From positions 1 to 60,125 of the forward strand of contig CAZSYU010000017.1 in the NCBI GenBank assembly GCA_964611345.1: a DNA stretch of 60,125 nt, given 5' to 3'. A program made the translations under genes and the position numbers. Below, piece after piece: positions 1 through 8,614 of this stretch (its first letter is position 1; each line of letters starts with the position of its first letter). Source of the stretch: JALZVT01 sp964611345 (GTDB lineage: Bacteria > Pseudomonadota > Gammaproteobacteria > Pseudomonadales > Azotimanducaceae). The notes beneath the pieces were generated by a model, which saw only the letters and a program-made list of their open reading frames with translations, did not search any database and was not told where the DNA came from.

Positions 1-59
1 CCGGTGTCGCTCTAGCGGCAGAGTTTTAAGCGAGCTTTCAACCTAGCTTTCAACCCAAC

Positions 60-851
60 TTAAGGCGCCAGCGCCGCAATCTCCGTCAGGCCGGTTGCAC
101 GCGGCTCGTGGGTCTTCGCGACCAACCAGGTTTCGCCAGTGGGTCCACCAGCCCCGTGGGACACAATGTTCACCACTGCCTGGCCAATATCTTCAGGCTC
201 CATAGCCGTCGCGTACATCTCATCAATCACCGCGCGCAGCATCGGGGTATCCACCGCGCCAAAGCACAGCCCGTTAACCCGAATGTTATGTTCAGCGAGT
301 TCTTGCGCCCAGGTTTCCGTCTGCCGCCACATGGCAAACTTGGCACAGTCGTAACCCACTGCAGGCAAACCGGTAATGTAGTAACCAGGTTTGATGTGAT
401 CAGTGATCATGCCAATCACGTTGCCCCCGCCGCTGGCCCGCATGTGATCCACCGCTGCACGCATGCAGTAATAGGAACCCAATGCACTGGCGTTCATCGC
501 CCGATCAAATGCCGCCGTTTGCGATTCGTAACTGCCCTGGATTAAGGCCGAGTTATCCCAATAACCCGCATTATTGATAAGCAAGTGCAGGCCACCAAAT
601 TTCTCAGCTGCCGCATCGACAGCCGCCTTAACGGCGTGCTTATCGCCAACGTCACACTCAATGGCAAGGCATTGGGCACCGGCTGCAGTTACGAGTCGCG
701 CTGTCTCCGCGTTATTGGCAACGTCAACATCAAGCGCAGCAACATTCATACCCAAGCGCGCAAGCGTTACCGCAACACCGCGCCCAATGCCTACCGCCGA
801 GCCGGTAATGATGGCCACCTTGCCTGCAAAATGTTCAGCGAGATCACTCAT
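60..851 (-). CDS. SDR-family NAD(P)-dependent oxidoreductase
   Basis: A 263-residue classical-length short-chain dehydrogenase, expected to oxidise or reduce an alcohol/ketone in the cytoplasm. The Rossmann glycine motif TGSAVGIG lies at residues 16-23, the NNAG motif at 93-96 and the catalytic YDCAK (YxxxK) at 167-171. The active-site serine normally found about 13 residues before the tyrosine is not obvious: residue 154 is Lys and the nearest hydroxyl is Thr150, so the proton relay may be unusual. The ATG at 851 follows the P450 stop by only 15 bases, so the two are probably co-transcribed, P450 first. That suggests the SDR oxidises the alcohol made by the P450 (inference). Substrate unknown. 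Confidence 0.9.
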   Translation of the reverse strand: MSDLAEHFAGKVAIITGSAVGIGRGVAVTLARLGMNVAALDVDVANNAETARLVTAAGAQCLAIECDVGDKHAVKAAVDAAAEKFGGLHLLINNAGYWDNSALIQGSYESQTAAFDRAMNASALGSYYCMRAAVDHMRASGGGNVIGMITDHIKPGYYITGLPAVGYDCAKFAMWRQTETWAQELAEHNIRVNGLCFGAVDTPMLRAVIDEMYATAMEPEDIGQAVVNIVSHGAGGPTGETWLVAKTHEPRATGLTEIAALAP

Positions 852-866
852 TCGAAGGGTTTCAGA

Positions 867-2150
867 TCAAGCTTTGCGTGGATGCAGCCGAACCTGCAAA
901 TCAGCCAGGCCACGAACAAAGTTAGAGCGCACTCGCACCGGCTCAGCCACCATCTCAACAAACTCAAACCGCGCCATGATTTCTTCCCACAGCACCCGCA
1001 GTTGCATTTCCGCGAGTCGATTGCCCATACAGCGATGCACACCAAAACCGAACGAGAGGTGCTGCCGGGCCCGCTCGCGATCAATTAAAAACTCGTTGGG
1101 GCGCTCTATCATGGTCTCGTCCCGGTTACCCGACACATACCACATAACCACCTTGTCACCCTTTTTAATCTGTTTGCCGCCAAACTCCACATCTTTCGCA
1201 GCCGTACGGCGCATGTGCATTAGCGGGGTTTGCCACCGAATAATTTCAGACACCATGTTTGGAATGAGCTCAGGGTTTGCCCGCAGCTTGGCGTATTCGT
1301 CCGGGTTTTGATTAAGCGCAACCACGCCGCCAGAAATCGAGTTACGGGTGGTATCGTTGCCTCCAACAATCAACAACATCAACGTACCAAGGAACTCCAT
1401 CGGTCGTTCGATCATGCTGTTGGTGTCTTTGTTGTGGGCGAGCATCGACAGAAAATCATACTTCGGCGGCTGCCCGGCGCGCTCCTGCCACAGACGGGCG
1501 AAGTACGCGATGCATTCTTCCATCTGTGCGCGTCGATACTCTTCGGTAATGTCTGTACCGCCAGTAATTTCGGGTGTGGCAATGGAGACATCTGACCAGT
1601 GCGTGAGCTTGGCGCGATCTTCGAACGGAAAGTCAAAAATAGTGGCGAGCATTTGGGTGGTTAACTCAATCGAGACCCGCTCAACCCAGTTAAAGTTCTC
1701 GCCCACGGGCAGACCATCGAGGATCTCGGCAGCACGGGACCGAATCACCGACTCTAGGTCAGCAAGGTTACGTGGCGCAACCACACCGGATACGGCGGCG
1801 CGATGCACATCATGCAGCGGCGGATCGAGCGCAATGAAATTTACAAACTCAAAGTCTTCGGGTTGGTCACCCAGCAAGATGGCAGGCTCAGATGAAAAAG
1901 TTTCATGGTCCATGTCAACCGCCATGATGTCTTTGAAGCGGGTGATCGACCAAAACGGACCAAAGGGCGAATCCGGGCAATAGTGCACCGGGTCTTCGTT
2001 GCGCAAGCGTTCAAAAAAGCCAAACAGTTTGTCGTGCTCGTACAGCGTGGGGTCAGAGACATCAATCTGGCCAAGCTCAAGGGAATAAGGATCACTTGCC
2101 GCCTGCGCAGATAATCCGGCTGCCGTTGCGCCCACTAGTGCTTCGCTCAT
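867..2150 (-). CDS. Cytochrome P450 monooxygenase
   Basis: A 427-residue soluble bacterial-type P450. The I-helix oxygen-activation motif GGNDTT, the K-helix ExxR (EIIR) and the heme-ligand loop FGFGVHRCMG, with the cysteine thiolate at about residue 374, are all intact. There is no membrane anchor, so it should take electrons from a ferredoxin/ferredoxin reductase system, which is not encoded here. The general character (short N-terminus, GGNDTTRNSISGG I-helix) resembles bacterial P450s that hydroxylate terpenoids, steroids or fatty acids. It is transcribed with the downstream SDR and is divergent from a crotonase/acyl-CoA dehydrogenase pair across an 81-base gap, which supports a catabolic role. 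Exact CYP family and substrate cannot be assigned by eye. Confidence 0.93.
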   Translation of the reverse strand: MSEALVGATAAGLSAQAASDPYSLELGQIDVSDPTLYEHDKLFGFFERLRNEDPVHYCPDSPFGPFWSITRFKDIMAVDMDHETFSSEPAILLGDQPEDFEFVNFIALDPPLHDVHRAAVSGVVAPRNLADLESVIRSRAAEILDGLPVGENFNWVERVSIELTTQMLATIFDFPFEDRAKLTHWSDVSIATPEITGGTDITEEYRRAQMEECIAYFARLWQERAGQPPKYDFLSMLAHNKDTNSMIERPMEFLGTLMLLIVGGNDTTRNSISGGVVALNQNPDEYAKLRANPELIPNMVSEIIRWQTPLMHMRRTAAKDVEFGGKQIKKGDKVVMWYVSGNRDETMIERPNEFLIDRERARQHLSFGFGVHRCMGNRLAEMQLRVLWEEIMARFEFVEMVAEPVRVRSNFVRGLADLQVRLHPRKA

Positions 2151-2231
2151 AATTTTTGCTCCACCGATTTCCCCATACCGGGCGTTCCCTTTACTCTACC
2201 CCCAACGCATTAAGACGTCGAAGGCACCCCT

Positions 2232-3074
2232 ATGACCATAACCCCGGCAGAAGCCCACGCAAAGGCTCCCACTTTCGAAACCCTGCACATCGACCGTCGT
2301 GGCCAGGTCGACTGGCTGACACTCAACCGCCCTGAGTCACTGAACGCCATCAACATTCAGATGGTGAGTGATCTGCGGGATTATTTTTCGGGCCTAACAG
2401 CAAACGATCACACCCGCATTGTGGTGCTGCGCGGCGCCGGGCGGGCATTCTGCGCCGGCCTGGACATTAAAGAAGGAGCTGAACGGCGTTCAAGCGACGA
2501 GCGGCCATTGTTTGGCGGCGGCATGGGCTTCCAGGGCTATTTGGCGGAGGTTTATATCCGCATGCGGCGGTGCCCGCAGCCCATTATCTCGCTGCTCCAT
2601 GGTCCCGCCTGCGGCGGGGGCTTCTCCTTTGCGCTGGCCTCGGACATTCGGATCGCCGGCGAAAGCACACGCATGAACGCGGCGTTTATTCGCATCGGCT
2701 TGTCAGCCTGCGACATGGGTTCCAGTTACTTTTTACCGCGCCTTGTTGGCACCTCGGTCGCCTCGGAACTAATGCTCACCGGCCGGTTTATCGATGCGAA
2801 ACGTTCGCTTGCCACCAATCTGGTCTCCGAAGTAGTGCCTGATGCAGATCTCGAGGCGGCTGCCGAGCCCTATATCAAGGAAATGCTCACCACCTCACCC
2901 ATGGGACTGCGGCTGACCAAAGAGGGCCTGAACATGGCCATTGATGCCGCGGGACTGGAAGCCGCCATGGCCATCGAAAATCGTAACCAACTCATGTGCT
3001 CCAGAACCTCTGATGCCAAAGAAGGCATGCAGGCGTTTCTCGAAAAGCGCGATCCACAGTACACAGGTAGCTAA
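2232..3074 (+). CDS. Enoyl-CoA hydratase/isomerase (crotonase) family protein
   Basis: A 280-residue crotonase-fold protein. The CoA-binding segment (RAFCAGLDIKEG) and the oxyanion-hole region (HGPACGGGFSFALASD) are clear. Both glutamates of true enoyl-CoA hydratases appear to be missing: the position after GGG is Phe-Ser rather than a Glu, and the second site reads FIRIGLSACDMGSS, with an Asp where mycobacterial EchA-like proteins also carry ACD. It may therefore catalyse another crotonase reaction (isomerase, hydrolase, C-C cleavage) or hydrate by a variant mechanism. An AAGG-type ribosome site lies 6 bases before the ATG. The acyl-CoA dehydrogenase starts 1 base after its stop, so they form an operon. 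Confidence 0.9.
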   Translation: MTITPAEAHAKAPTFETLHIDRRGQVDWLTLNRPESLNAINIQMVSDLRDYFSGLTANDHTRIVVLRGAGRAFCAGLDIKEGAERRSSDERPLFGGGMGFQGYLAEVYIRMRRCPQPIISLLHGPACGGGFSFALASDIRIAGESTRMNAAFIRIGLSACDMGSSYFLPRLVGTSVASELMLTGRFIDAKRSLATNLVSEVVPDADLEAAAEPYIKEMLTTSPMGLRLTKEGLNMAIDAAGLEAAMAIENRNQLMCSRTSDAKEGMQAFLEKRDPQYTGS

Positions 3075-3075
3075 C

Positions 3076-4344
3076 TTGAATAACAGTGCCCCAAATCCCT
3101 TTCCACTAAGCGCAGAAGCCCAGGCTGTACAGGATGCGGTGCAAAATTTCTATTTGCGCCGAATCTTGCCAAACAACGCACTCTGGCGTGAAGAAACCAA
3201 TGCCGGCGCCGAGATTCCCGCCATTGAAAACACGCTGCGGGCCGAGGCCAAAGAGCTGGGGTTATGGAATTTGGCCCTGCCACGACTCGCTGACGACGAA
3301 CCGGGCACTCGGTTGAGCAATCTGGAGTTCACTGGTGTTGCAGAAATTCTGGGGCAGCTGCCCTGGGCATCGCGTTGCTGCAATTCACACGCGCCCGATA
3401 CACCAAACATGGAATTGCTGCAGCTCTTCGGTACACCCGAGCAAAAAGAGAAATTTTTGAACCCCTTGCTCGAAGGCACTATCGGTTCCTGCTTTTCAAT
3501 GACCGAGCCGGAAGTCGCCTCCAGCGACCCGGGAAATCTGGCAACTACAATAGTTGCTGACGGCGACGACTATGTCATCACCGGACGCAAGTGGTTTTCT
3601 ACCAATGGTTCTATGACAAACACCAAATTCACCATTGTCGTTGGGGTGAGTGATCCGGACGCCGCAAGGTCGAAACGTCAGAGTCTGGTGATCGTGCCAC
3701 TGGATTCGCCCGGGGTCGAAGTCGAGCGTGACGTACCCATCTTCGGTGCACAACATACCTCAGGAGGCCACACCCAGTTTCGTTTTGATAGCGTGCGGGT
3801 GCCAAAGCGTAACCTCATTGGCGAGCAAGGCGCGGGGTTTGCCATCGGCCAGGCCAGGCTTGGTCCTGCACGGCTGCATCACTGCATGCGCGCAATCGGC
3901 GAATGTGAAGTGTTGATTCAACTAATGATTCAGCGTGCCCAACAGCGCACCACCTTTGGCACCCGGGTCGATGGCTACAGCTCGACCAAAGAGGCCGTCG
4001 CGCTGTCGCGTATAGAAGTCGATCAAGCGCGATTGCTGGTCAAGCAAGCCGCACTAATGCTCGATACTGTGGGCAACAAGGCCGCCCGCAAACAGATTTC
4101 AATGATCAAAGTCGCCACCTTTCGGGTGTATCAGGCCGTTGCCGACCGGACCATCCAACTGTTTGGCGCAGCCGGTATTACCAGCGATTCACCAGCCGCA
4201 GCTGCCCTCGTGCGAGCACGTGGCCTGCGCATTGCTGACGGTCCGGACGAAGTCCACTTGCAGACCATCTACCGGTTAGAGGCGGGCGAACAAGACTCGG
4301 CAAGCGGAGATCTCGCGCACTATCTCGATTCGCCGTTTTCGTGA
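3076..4344 (+). CDS. Acyl-CoA dehydrogenase family protein
   Basis: FAD enzyme that desaturates an acyl-CoA at the alpha-beta position. I take the TTG at 3076, immediately after the preceding stop, giving 422 residues; the open frame extends to 2941 inside the upstream gene but that extension is not family-like. The N-terminal helical domain, the mid-domain FAD/substrate motif (CFSMTEPEVASSDPGN) and the C-terminal catalytic segment (RIADGPDEVH, Glu as likely base) are present, the last being typical of ACAD10/11-like enzymes. Coupling to the crotonase-fold gene suggests consecutive beta-oxidation-type steps. Substrate unknown. Confidence 0.9.
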   Translation: MNNSAPNPFPLSAEAQAVQDAVQNFYLRRILPNNALWREETNAGAEIPAIENTLRAEAKELGLWNLALPRLADDEPGTRLSNLEFTGVAEILGQLPWASRCCNSHAPDTPNMELLQLFGTPEQKEKFLNPLLEGTIGSCFSMTEPEVASSDPGNLATTIVADGDDYVITGRKWFSTNGSMTNTKFTIVVGVSDPDAARSKRQSLVIVPLDSPGVEVERDVPIFGAQHTSGGHTQFRFDSVRVPKRNLIGEQGAGFAIGQARLGPARLHHCMRAIGECEVLIQLMIQRAQQRTTFGTRVDGYSSTKEAVALSRIEVDQARLLVKQAALMLDTVGNKAARKQISMIKVATFRVYQAVADRTIQLFGAAGITSDSPAAAALVRARGLRIADGPDEVHLQTIYRLEAGEQDSASGDLAHYLDSPFS

Positions 4345-4386
4345 CCGGCCAAGAGAGAACACCCAGCAGTTAAGCCTGCTACTGCG

Positions 4387-5199
4387 CTAAACGCTGGCCT
4401 TGCGCGCCGCAAAGAAGTCCGGCTCGCGCTTTTCCAGGAACGCGGCAATGGCTTCTTTGTGCTCGGCTGACTTGTAGGCATCTTGCAGGGCGGTCAATTC
4501 CCGCCGTTGCACTTCGTCGATCGAGCCTTCACCCATGTTGCGGGTGATGAGGTCTTTCACCATGCGCAGTGCCGCCTGCGGGTTTTCGCCCATCGCGCGC
4601 GCGGTTGCGCGTGCCACATTCAACAGTTCATCAGGCTCCGCCAACTTGTCGACCATGCCAATCTCGACTGCTTCTTCGGCGAGAATGGTCTTACCGGTCA
4701 GCATCAGTTCGTTTGCTTGCCCAAAGCCCACCCGCGCCGGAAGATAGTGCGAACTGGCCAGCTCTGGCACCACCCCCATCTTGATAAAGCGCACAGACAG
4801 CTTTGCTCCCTTGGCGGCAACAATACTGTCCATCGGGAGTATCTGTGTAAGCCCAACGCCTATCGCCGCACCATTCACCGCTGCGACCATAGGCTTTGAT
4901 CCCCGCACAAGATCAACCCAGTTACTTGGCTTGTTGTTGCCACGAGCCTCGTCGCGACTTGGACCGGTACCATCGCTCTGCGCCTTGAACACGGCCTCGA
5001 TGTCCGCACCGGCACAAAAGCCACGCCCGGCCCCGGTTAAGACAAAGGCGACAACACTGTCATCTGCGTTACCCTGAGCGATCGCCGCCGTCAGCTCATC
5101 GCCCATTTGATAGGTCCAGGCATTCAGGCGCTCAGGCCGATTCATGGTCAGGGTGACAATGCCCTCAGACTGCTCAACCAAAATAGTTTCGTAACTCAT
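4387..5199 (-). CDS. Enoyl-CoA hydratase-related (crotonase) protein
   Basis: A 270-residue crotonase-fold protein. It has the CoA-site segment GRGFCAGADIE and the oxyanion-hole segment NGAAIGVGLTQIL; the first catalytic Glu is replaced (GVGLT) while a Glu follows in the second motif GVVPELASSHYL, an arrangement common in isomerase-like members. The ATG at 5199 is preceded by GGGAGAG. It faces the acyl-CoA dehydrogenase convergently with 42 bases between them; a weak AGCAG/CTGCT inverted repeat (4365-4380) lies there without a T-run. A GST gene lies 37 bases further upstream on the same strand, so they may be co-transcribed. Confidence 0.88.
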   Translation of the reverse strand: MSYETILVEQSEGIVTLTMNRPERLNAWTYQMGDELTAAIAQGNADDSVVAFVLTGAGRGFCAGADIEAVFKAQSDGTGPSRDEARGNNKPSNWVDLVRGSKPMVAAVNGAAIGVGLTQILPMDSIVAAKGAKLSVRFIKMGVVPELASSHYLPARVGFGQANELMLTGKTILAEEAVEIGMVDKLAEPDELLNVARATARAMGENPQAALRMVKDLITRNMGEGSIDEVQRRELTALQDAYKSAEHKEAIAAFLEKREPDFFAARKASV

Positions 5200-5236
5200 T
5201 CTCTCTCCCTCGATTTAGTGCTCGGAACCCAGCAGC

Positions 5237-5860
5237 TCAGCTTGCAGAAAAACTGGGCCGGGCGTTAACCTCAGTCAGCCAGCGCTCAACGTTCGGAGCT
5301 GCTGGCAACTCCACTACCTTAACTTGCTGGGCAAAACCCCAGGCAACCGCCAGGGTGATATCAGCAATTGAAAAATTCGCCCCTGCCAGGAATTGAGTTT
5401 TACTCAACTGTGCATCAAACATGGGCACAAACTCTGCGGCGACCACCGCTGACACTTCGCCAAACTCTTTCACCGGAGTCTCCCTATCTTTAAAGAAACC
5501 GGTGATATTGCGGAAAGCCATGGCGACGTTCAGCATAAAATTGAGCTCCGCCCGGCGCTGCCACATTTCAATCAACGCAACTTCCATCGGAGTGGTGCCA
5601 AACAGATTCGGCTCGGGATGCAGGGCTTCAAGATATCGACAAATAGCCACACTCTCGCCAATAAAGGTGCCGTCATCGAGTTCCAGTACCGGCACCCGAC
5701 CCGCTGGATTCTTGGCCTTGTAGTCAGGTGTCAGATTTTCACCACCACGAATATCCACCGCTACGCGCTCGATTTCTACGCCCTTATCAGCCAGACCTTT
5801 CTCAGCCATAAAAACGTGAACACGGCGGGCGTTGGGCGACGGTGACTCATGGAGCTTCAT
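5237..5860 (-). CDS. Glutathione S-transferase
   Basis: A 207-residue two-domain GST. The thioredoxin-fold N-domain begins KLHESPSPNARRV, and the glutathione gamma-glutamyl site is seen as the cis-Pro RVPVLELDDG stretch followed by GESVAICRYLE. I choose the ATG at 5860 rather than one nine codons upstream because an AGGA ribosome site sits 8 bases before it and the family starts at this point. The likely role is conjugation or glutathione-dependent isomerisation of a lipophilic electrophile. It sits next to hemJ and a second GST-fold gene on the same strand. Confidence 0.9.
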   Translation of the reverse strand: MKLHESPSPNARRVHVFMAEKGLADKGVEIERVAVDIRGGENLTPDYKAKNPAGRVPVLELDDGTFIGESVAICRYLEALHPEPNLFGTTPMEVALIEMWQRRAELNFMLNVAMAFRNITGFFKDRETPVKEFGEVSAVVAAEFVPMFDAQLSKTQFLAGANFSIADITLAVAWGFAQQVKVVELPAAPNVERWLTEVNARPSFSAS

Positions 5861-5902
5861 TTGTGGTGTCCTGCAGGTTTTTAACAACGACCTACAGAAA
5901 TA

Positions 5903-6355
5903 TCAGAACGGACGAACCACCACAAGAATGACGATGCCAATCAGCAGTAAAAAGGGTATCTCATTCAGCAGCCGCAACCTTTTTTGCAGCGCTGGCTGGT
6001 CCTGGTTGAGTGAAGTAGCTGCGTCAGGCGCATCGATTCGTTTACCCAGCATCACAAACCAGCCATGCACGCCAGACATAACCAGCACCAGCACAAGCTT
6101 TACCTGCATCCAAGTGCCGCTTAACAGCGCCGGATTCAGCACCAACATGCCGATACCCAGCAGCCATACCAGCACAATAGAGGGCGCCATGATGACCCGC
6201 CGCAACCGGTTAGAGGCCTCGAGCAGAGTGTCGAACAACGGCTCGCCGGGTTTTGCAGACAACTGATGAATTTTATAGCGCGGATAAATCAGCATGCTGG
6301 CCATCCACGCAACCACAAAAATAATGTGGAAGGCTTTAAACCACAGGTAGAGCAT
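5903..6355 (-). CDS. hemJ: Protoporphyrinogen IX oxidase HemJ
   Basis: A 150-residue inner-membrane protein matching the HemJ (former UPF0093) family in length and sequence. It has an N-terminal helix with the conserved His10 (KAFHIIFVVAW), a second helix around residues 54-76, the SGTWMQVKLVLVL helix and the characteristic C-terminus NEIPFLLLIGIVILVVVRPF. HemJ oxidises protoporphyrinogen IX to protoporphyrin IX in heme biosynthesis, replacing HemG/HemY in many proteobacteria. Its ATG shares one base with the TAA of the upstream GST-like gene (TAATG), so translation is probably coupled. Heme demand by the nearby P450 may be coincidental. Confidence 0.9.
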   Translation of the reverse strand: MLYLWFKAFHIIFVVAWMASMLIYPRYKIHQLSAKPGEPLFDTLLEASNRLRRVIMAPSIVLVWLLGIGMLVLNPALLSGTWMQVKLVLVLVMSGVHGWFVMLGKRIDAPDAATSLNQDQPALQKRLRLLNEIPFLLLIGIVILVVVRPF

Positions 6356-7113
6356 TAAACGTACCGGCCAAAAACACCAACGTGAGATTGCACTCGATCC
6401 GTATATTCACGCAAGTCGGGGTAGTCCATGGCAAGGGTTGTTAGCCAGGTTGCAGGCTCGTTGTCGTAAATGCCTGCCAGCACCGCTGCGACTGAATAAT
6501 CAAAATAGTTAGGCGTCGCACCACACAGAAAGCCCTCCGCGCTCACACAGCCCTGTAGGGCAGCGAAGTCCCGATGCGCAAAGCCCTCCTGTTCTTCATG
6601 GCTGTGACGCCCCAGGCCCTGCAAGTACAGAGTCTTGGTCACTTCTTTTCTGGCGAAGTAGGTCGCGACTGGCCGGATAATCGCTGGGAAGATCCCAAAA
6701 AAGCCCCCAACGACGTTCGGCCACCACTTGTCATCTAACCAGCGGCTACCCACCATCAACCAGTACAAGTGATCTTCCGCCAACCGGGTTGCGGCCCAAC
6801 CATGGCCTTTCTGCGCATCAGTGAGGCCAGCAAAAACTGCCCCATTCGTACGTTCATCAAGGTAGCTACCAATCAGCTCAGAGTCTGCAAGGGAACGCCC
6901 ACCGATGTTCATATACGGCAGCTTGCCTTTGGGCGTGTTACTCGGGTTGCCTTCCTCGCCAACGGTAAAGTCCAATTGCAGGTCGTTGAGCAACATTTCG
7001 ATCTTCAAACAGAACGGGCTGATGTTGCGCATGCCAAAAGCAGGCGGCAGCGTCACCAGATGTAATGCCTCTTGCGCTGCCTCTTGTGTAGAAGTGCTAG
7101 TCGCGTCGGCCAT
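6355..7113 (-). CDS. Glutathione S-transferase-like protein (FAX/metaxin type)
   Basis: A 252-residue protein with a GST-like thioredoxin-fold N-terminus (residues 16-90: FGMRNISPFCLKIEMLL, then KGKLPYMNIGGRSLADSELI) and an all-helical C-terminal domain. The SPFCLK pattern and the ADSELI motif are typical of the failed-axon-connections/metaxin-like branch rather than classical GSTs. A short helix-rich insert around residues 130-160 (FFGIFPAIIRPVATYF) is hydrophobic and might contact membrane. It overlaps hemJ by one base. Function unknown; glutathione-dependent detoxification is inferred from the fold only. Confidence 0.83.
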   Translation of the reverse strand: MADATSTSTQEAAQEALHLVTLPPAFGMRNISPFCLKIEMLLNDLQLDFTVGEEGNPSNTPKGKLPYMNIGGRSLADSELIGSYLDERTNGAVFAGLTDAQKGHGWAATRLAEDHLYWLMVGSRWLDDKWWPNVVGGFFGIFPAIIRPVATYFARKEVTKTLYLQGLGRHSHEEQEGFAHRDFAALQGCVSAEGFLCGATPNYFDYSVAAVLAGIYDNEPATWLTTLAMDYPDLREYTDRVQSHVGVFGRYV

Positions 7114-7199
7114 GGTAATTTCTCCTGGATACGGGGGCGATGCGCCTGTCCGGGCGCTATTCGCAGTTCGGCTTTCTATCTCGACTTGCGAAGTATACA

Positions 7200-7233
7200 G
7201 ACGGCTCCTGCCACCGTTCTGTCAGGAGCCGTC
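7200..7233 (-). terminator. Perfect 11-bp hairpin after the NTF2-like gene
   Basis: An 11-base inverted repeat (GACGGCTCCTG paired with CAGGAGCCGTC, loop of 12) lies 33 bases beyond the stop of the NTF2-like gene and 86 bases before the start of the GST-like gene, all read leftwards. No T-run follows on the minus strand, so it is not a textbook intrinsic terminator; it may be a partial terminator or an mRNA-stabilising stem. Confidence 0.5.
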
Positions 7234-7266
7234 ATGCACCCTGCGAGTTCTGGGACAGTAACTCAC

Positions 7267-7710
7267 TCATGCTGATGGATAACCCATCCAGTCGCCGGTC
7301 ATATCCACCGGGCCGCGATAGATTACGCTGAACCGTCGTACAGAGAATTTCCACTCACCGTTTTCTCTAACCAGTTCGTCGTTGTAAACACCAGCGACGC
7401 GAAAACTCTCACCCTCGGCATCCTTAATGTTCTCTTGCACATAAAAACGTGCGGTGGCGGTATCGCCATTGACGTCGATCATGCCAGGCTGAACCCAGTG
7501 CAACACCCAGGGGTAACCCTGCATCACCCCACTCCAAAAGGTCTTTAACTCCTCGCGGCCCTTTACCGGGTCCATACCCGGAGCCAGATGCCACTCACCA
7601 TCTAAAGCCCAGGTACTGCCCCAAATTTCGGCATCGCGTTGCATCACGCCATCGGCGTAGCACTGTGCGAGGTGTTGAATTTCCATTACGTCTGCTGGGT
7701 TTGCTGTCAT
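7267..7710 (-). CDS. NTF2-like / SnoaL-type protein
   Basis: A 147-residue cone-fold protein of the nuclear-transport-factor-2 superfamily, seen from the N-terminal helix (IQHLAQCYADGVMQRDAEIW), the WALDGEWHL strand and the C-terminal VYNDELVRENGEWKFSVRRFSVIY strands. Members include ketosteroid isomerase, polyketide cyclases, limonene-epoxide hydrolase and ring-dioxygenase beta subunits. The length and ends resemble SnoaL_4-type proteins often found in steroid/aromatic catabolic loci, which fits the P450/SDR/GST surroundings. Catalytic activity cannot be inferred. Confidence 0.82.
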   Translation of the reverse strand: MTANPADVMEIQHLAQCYADGVMQRDAEIWGSTWALDGEWHLAPGMDPVKGREELKTFWSGVMQGYPWVLHWVQPGMIDVNGDTATARFYVQENIKDAEGESFRVAGVYNDELVRENGEWKFSVRRFSVIYRGPVDMTGDWMGYPSA

Positions 7711-7916
7711 TGTGACCCTCCCCGGTCGGTTGCTCTTAGCTCATATTCTGCATCTGAGCGTGGGTGATTCCCAACAAAATCGCAAACGAGTTTGCCTGGC
7801 CACAAAATACACTTATATTTAACTCAATTTGGGGCTCTGCCGCAGACCCTTCACGATACATTCACCGCAGCGGTTGCACCTTGTTCGCGACCAATTTTGG
7901 GGGCGCTCTCGCAACG

Positions 7917-8603
7917 ATGGCCAGCTATAGAATTCTGCTTGTTGAAGACCATCGAGAGCTTGCTGAAACCGTCGGCGCCTTCCTTGAGGCCACCGGGAGC
8001 ACCGTCGACTATGCCGCGGACGGACTCATTGCCCTGCATCTGGCCGTCACCGAGCTCTATGACGCTATTGTCCTCGACATCATGCTGCCAGGTGTTGATG
8101 GCCTGGAGGTTTGCCGCCGACTCCGTGAAGAGGCAAAGCTGACGACCCCCATCATCATGCTTACTGCGCGCGATCAACTCGAAGACAAGCTGCAGGGTTT
8201 TGAACTGGGGGCTGACGACTACCTGATCAAGCCCTTTGACCTGCCCGAGCTGGTTGCCCGTATCGAAGCTGTGGTCCGACGGGGTAAAGGCCTGGCTACC
8301 AGCTACGAAATCGGCGACCTGTCGCTCGATTTGGATACTCTGGAAGTAGAGCGGCAAGGCCAAAAGCTGGCCGTCTCGCGAACCGGCTTTGAAATACTGC
8401 GCACGCTAATGCGGGAACATCCAAAAGTTGTCTCTCGCACAGAACTCGAACAGGCACTGTGGGGAGATGATCCCCCAGACAGCGACGCCCTGCGGAGTCA
8501 TCTGTACAACCTGCGACAGTCAGTCGACCGCCCCTTTGATCTGGCCATGATTGAAACCCTCGCGGGTCGTGGCTACAGGATTCGCAGCGAACCTCAGGAG
8601 TAG
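7917..8603 (+). CDS. OmpR/PhoB-family response regulator
   Basis: A 228-residue two-component regulator. The receiver domain (residues 4-118) has the acidic pocket Glu10-Asp11, phospho-acceptor Asp54 (IVLDIMLPG), Thr83 and Lys105 (LIKPF). The C-terminal winged-helix DNA-binding domain (about 130-226) contains VSRTGFEILRTLM and ends in AGRGYRI. The frame is open back to 7764, but I start at the ATG at 7917, where the receiver begins. The histidine kinase is on the opposite strand and ends 11 bases away, so the pair is convergent rather than co-transcribed; pairing is inferred from adjacency. Confidence 0.93.
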   Translation: MASYRILLVEDHRELAETVGAFLEATGSTVDYAADGLIALHLAVTELYDAIVLDIMLPGVDGLEVCRRLREEAKLTTPIIMLTARDQLEDKLQGFELGADDYLIKPFDLPELVARIEAVVRRGKGLATSYEIGDLSLDLDTLEVERQGQKLAVSRTGFEILRTLMREHPKVVSRTELEQALWGDDPPDSDALRSHLYNLRQSVDRPFDLAMIETLAGRGYRIRSEPQE

Positions 8604-8614
8604 CCCGGCGCCGC

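Noticed and set aside
4365..4380. AGCAG/CTGCT inverted repeat as a terminator between convergent genes
   Set aside because: Only five base pairs and no T-run on either side.
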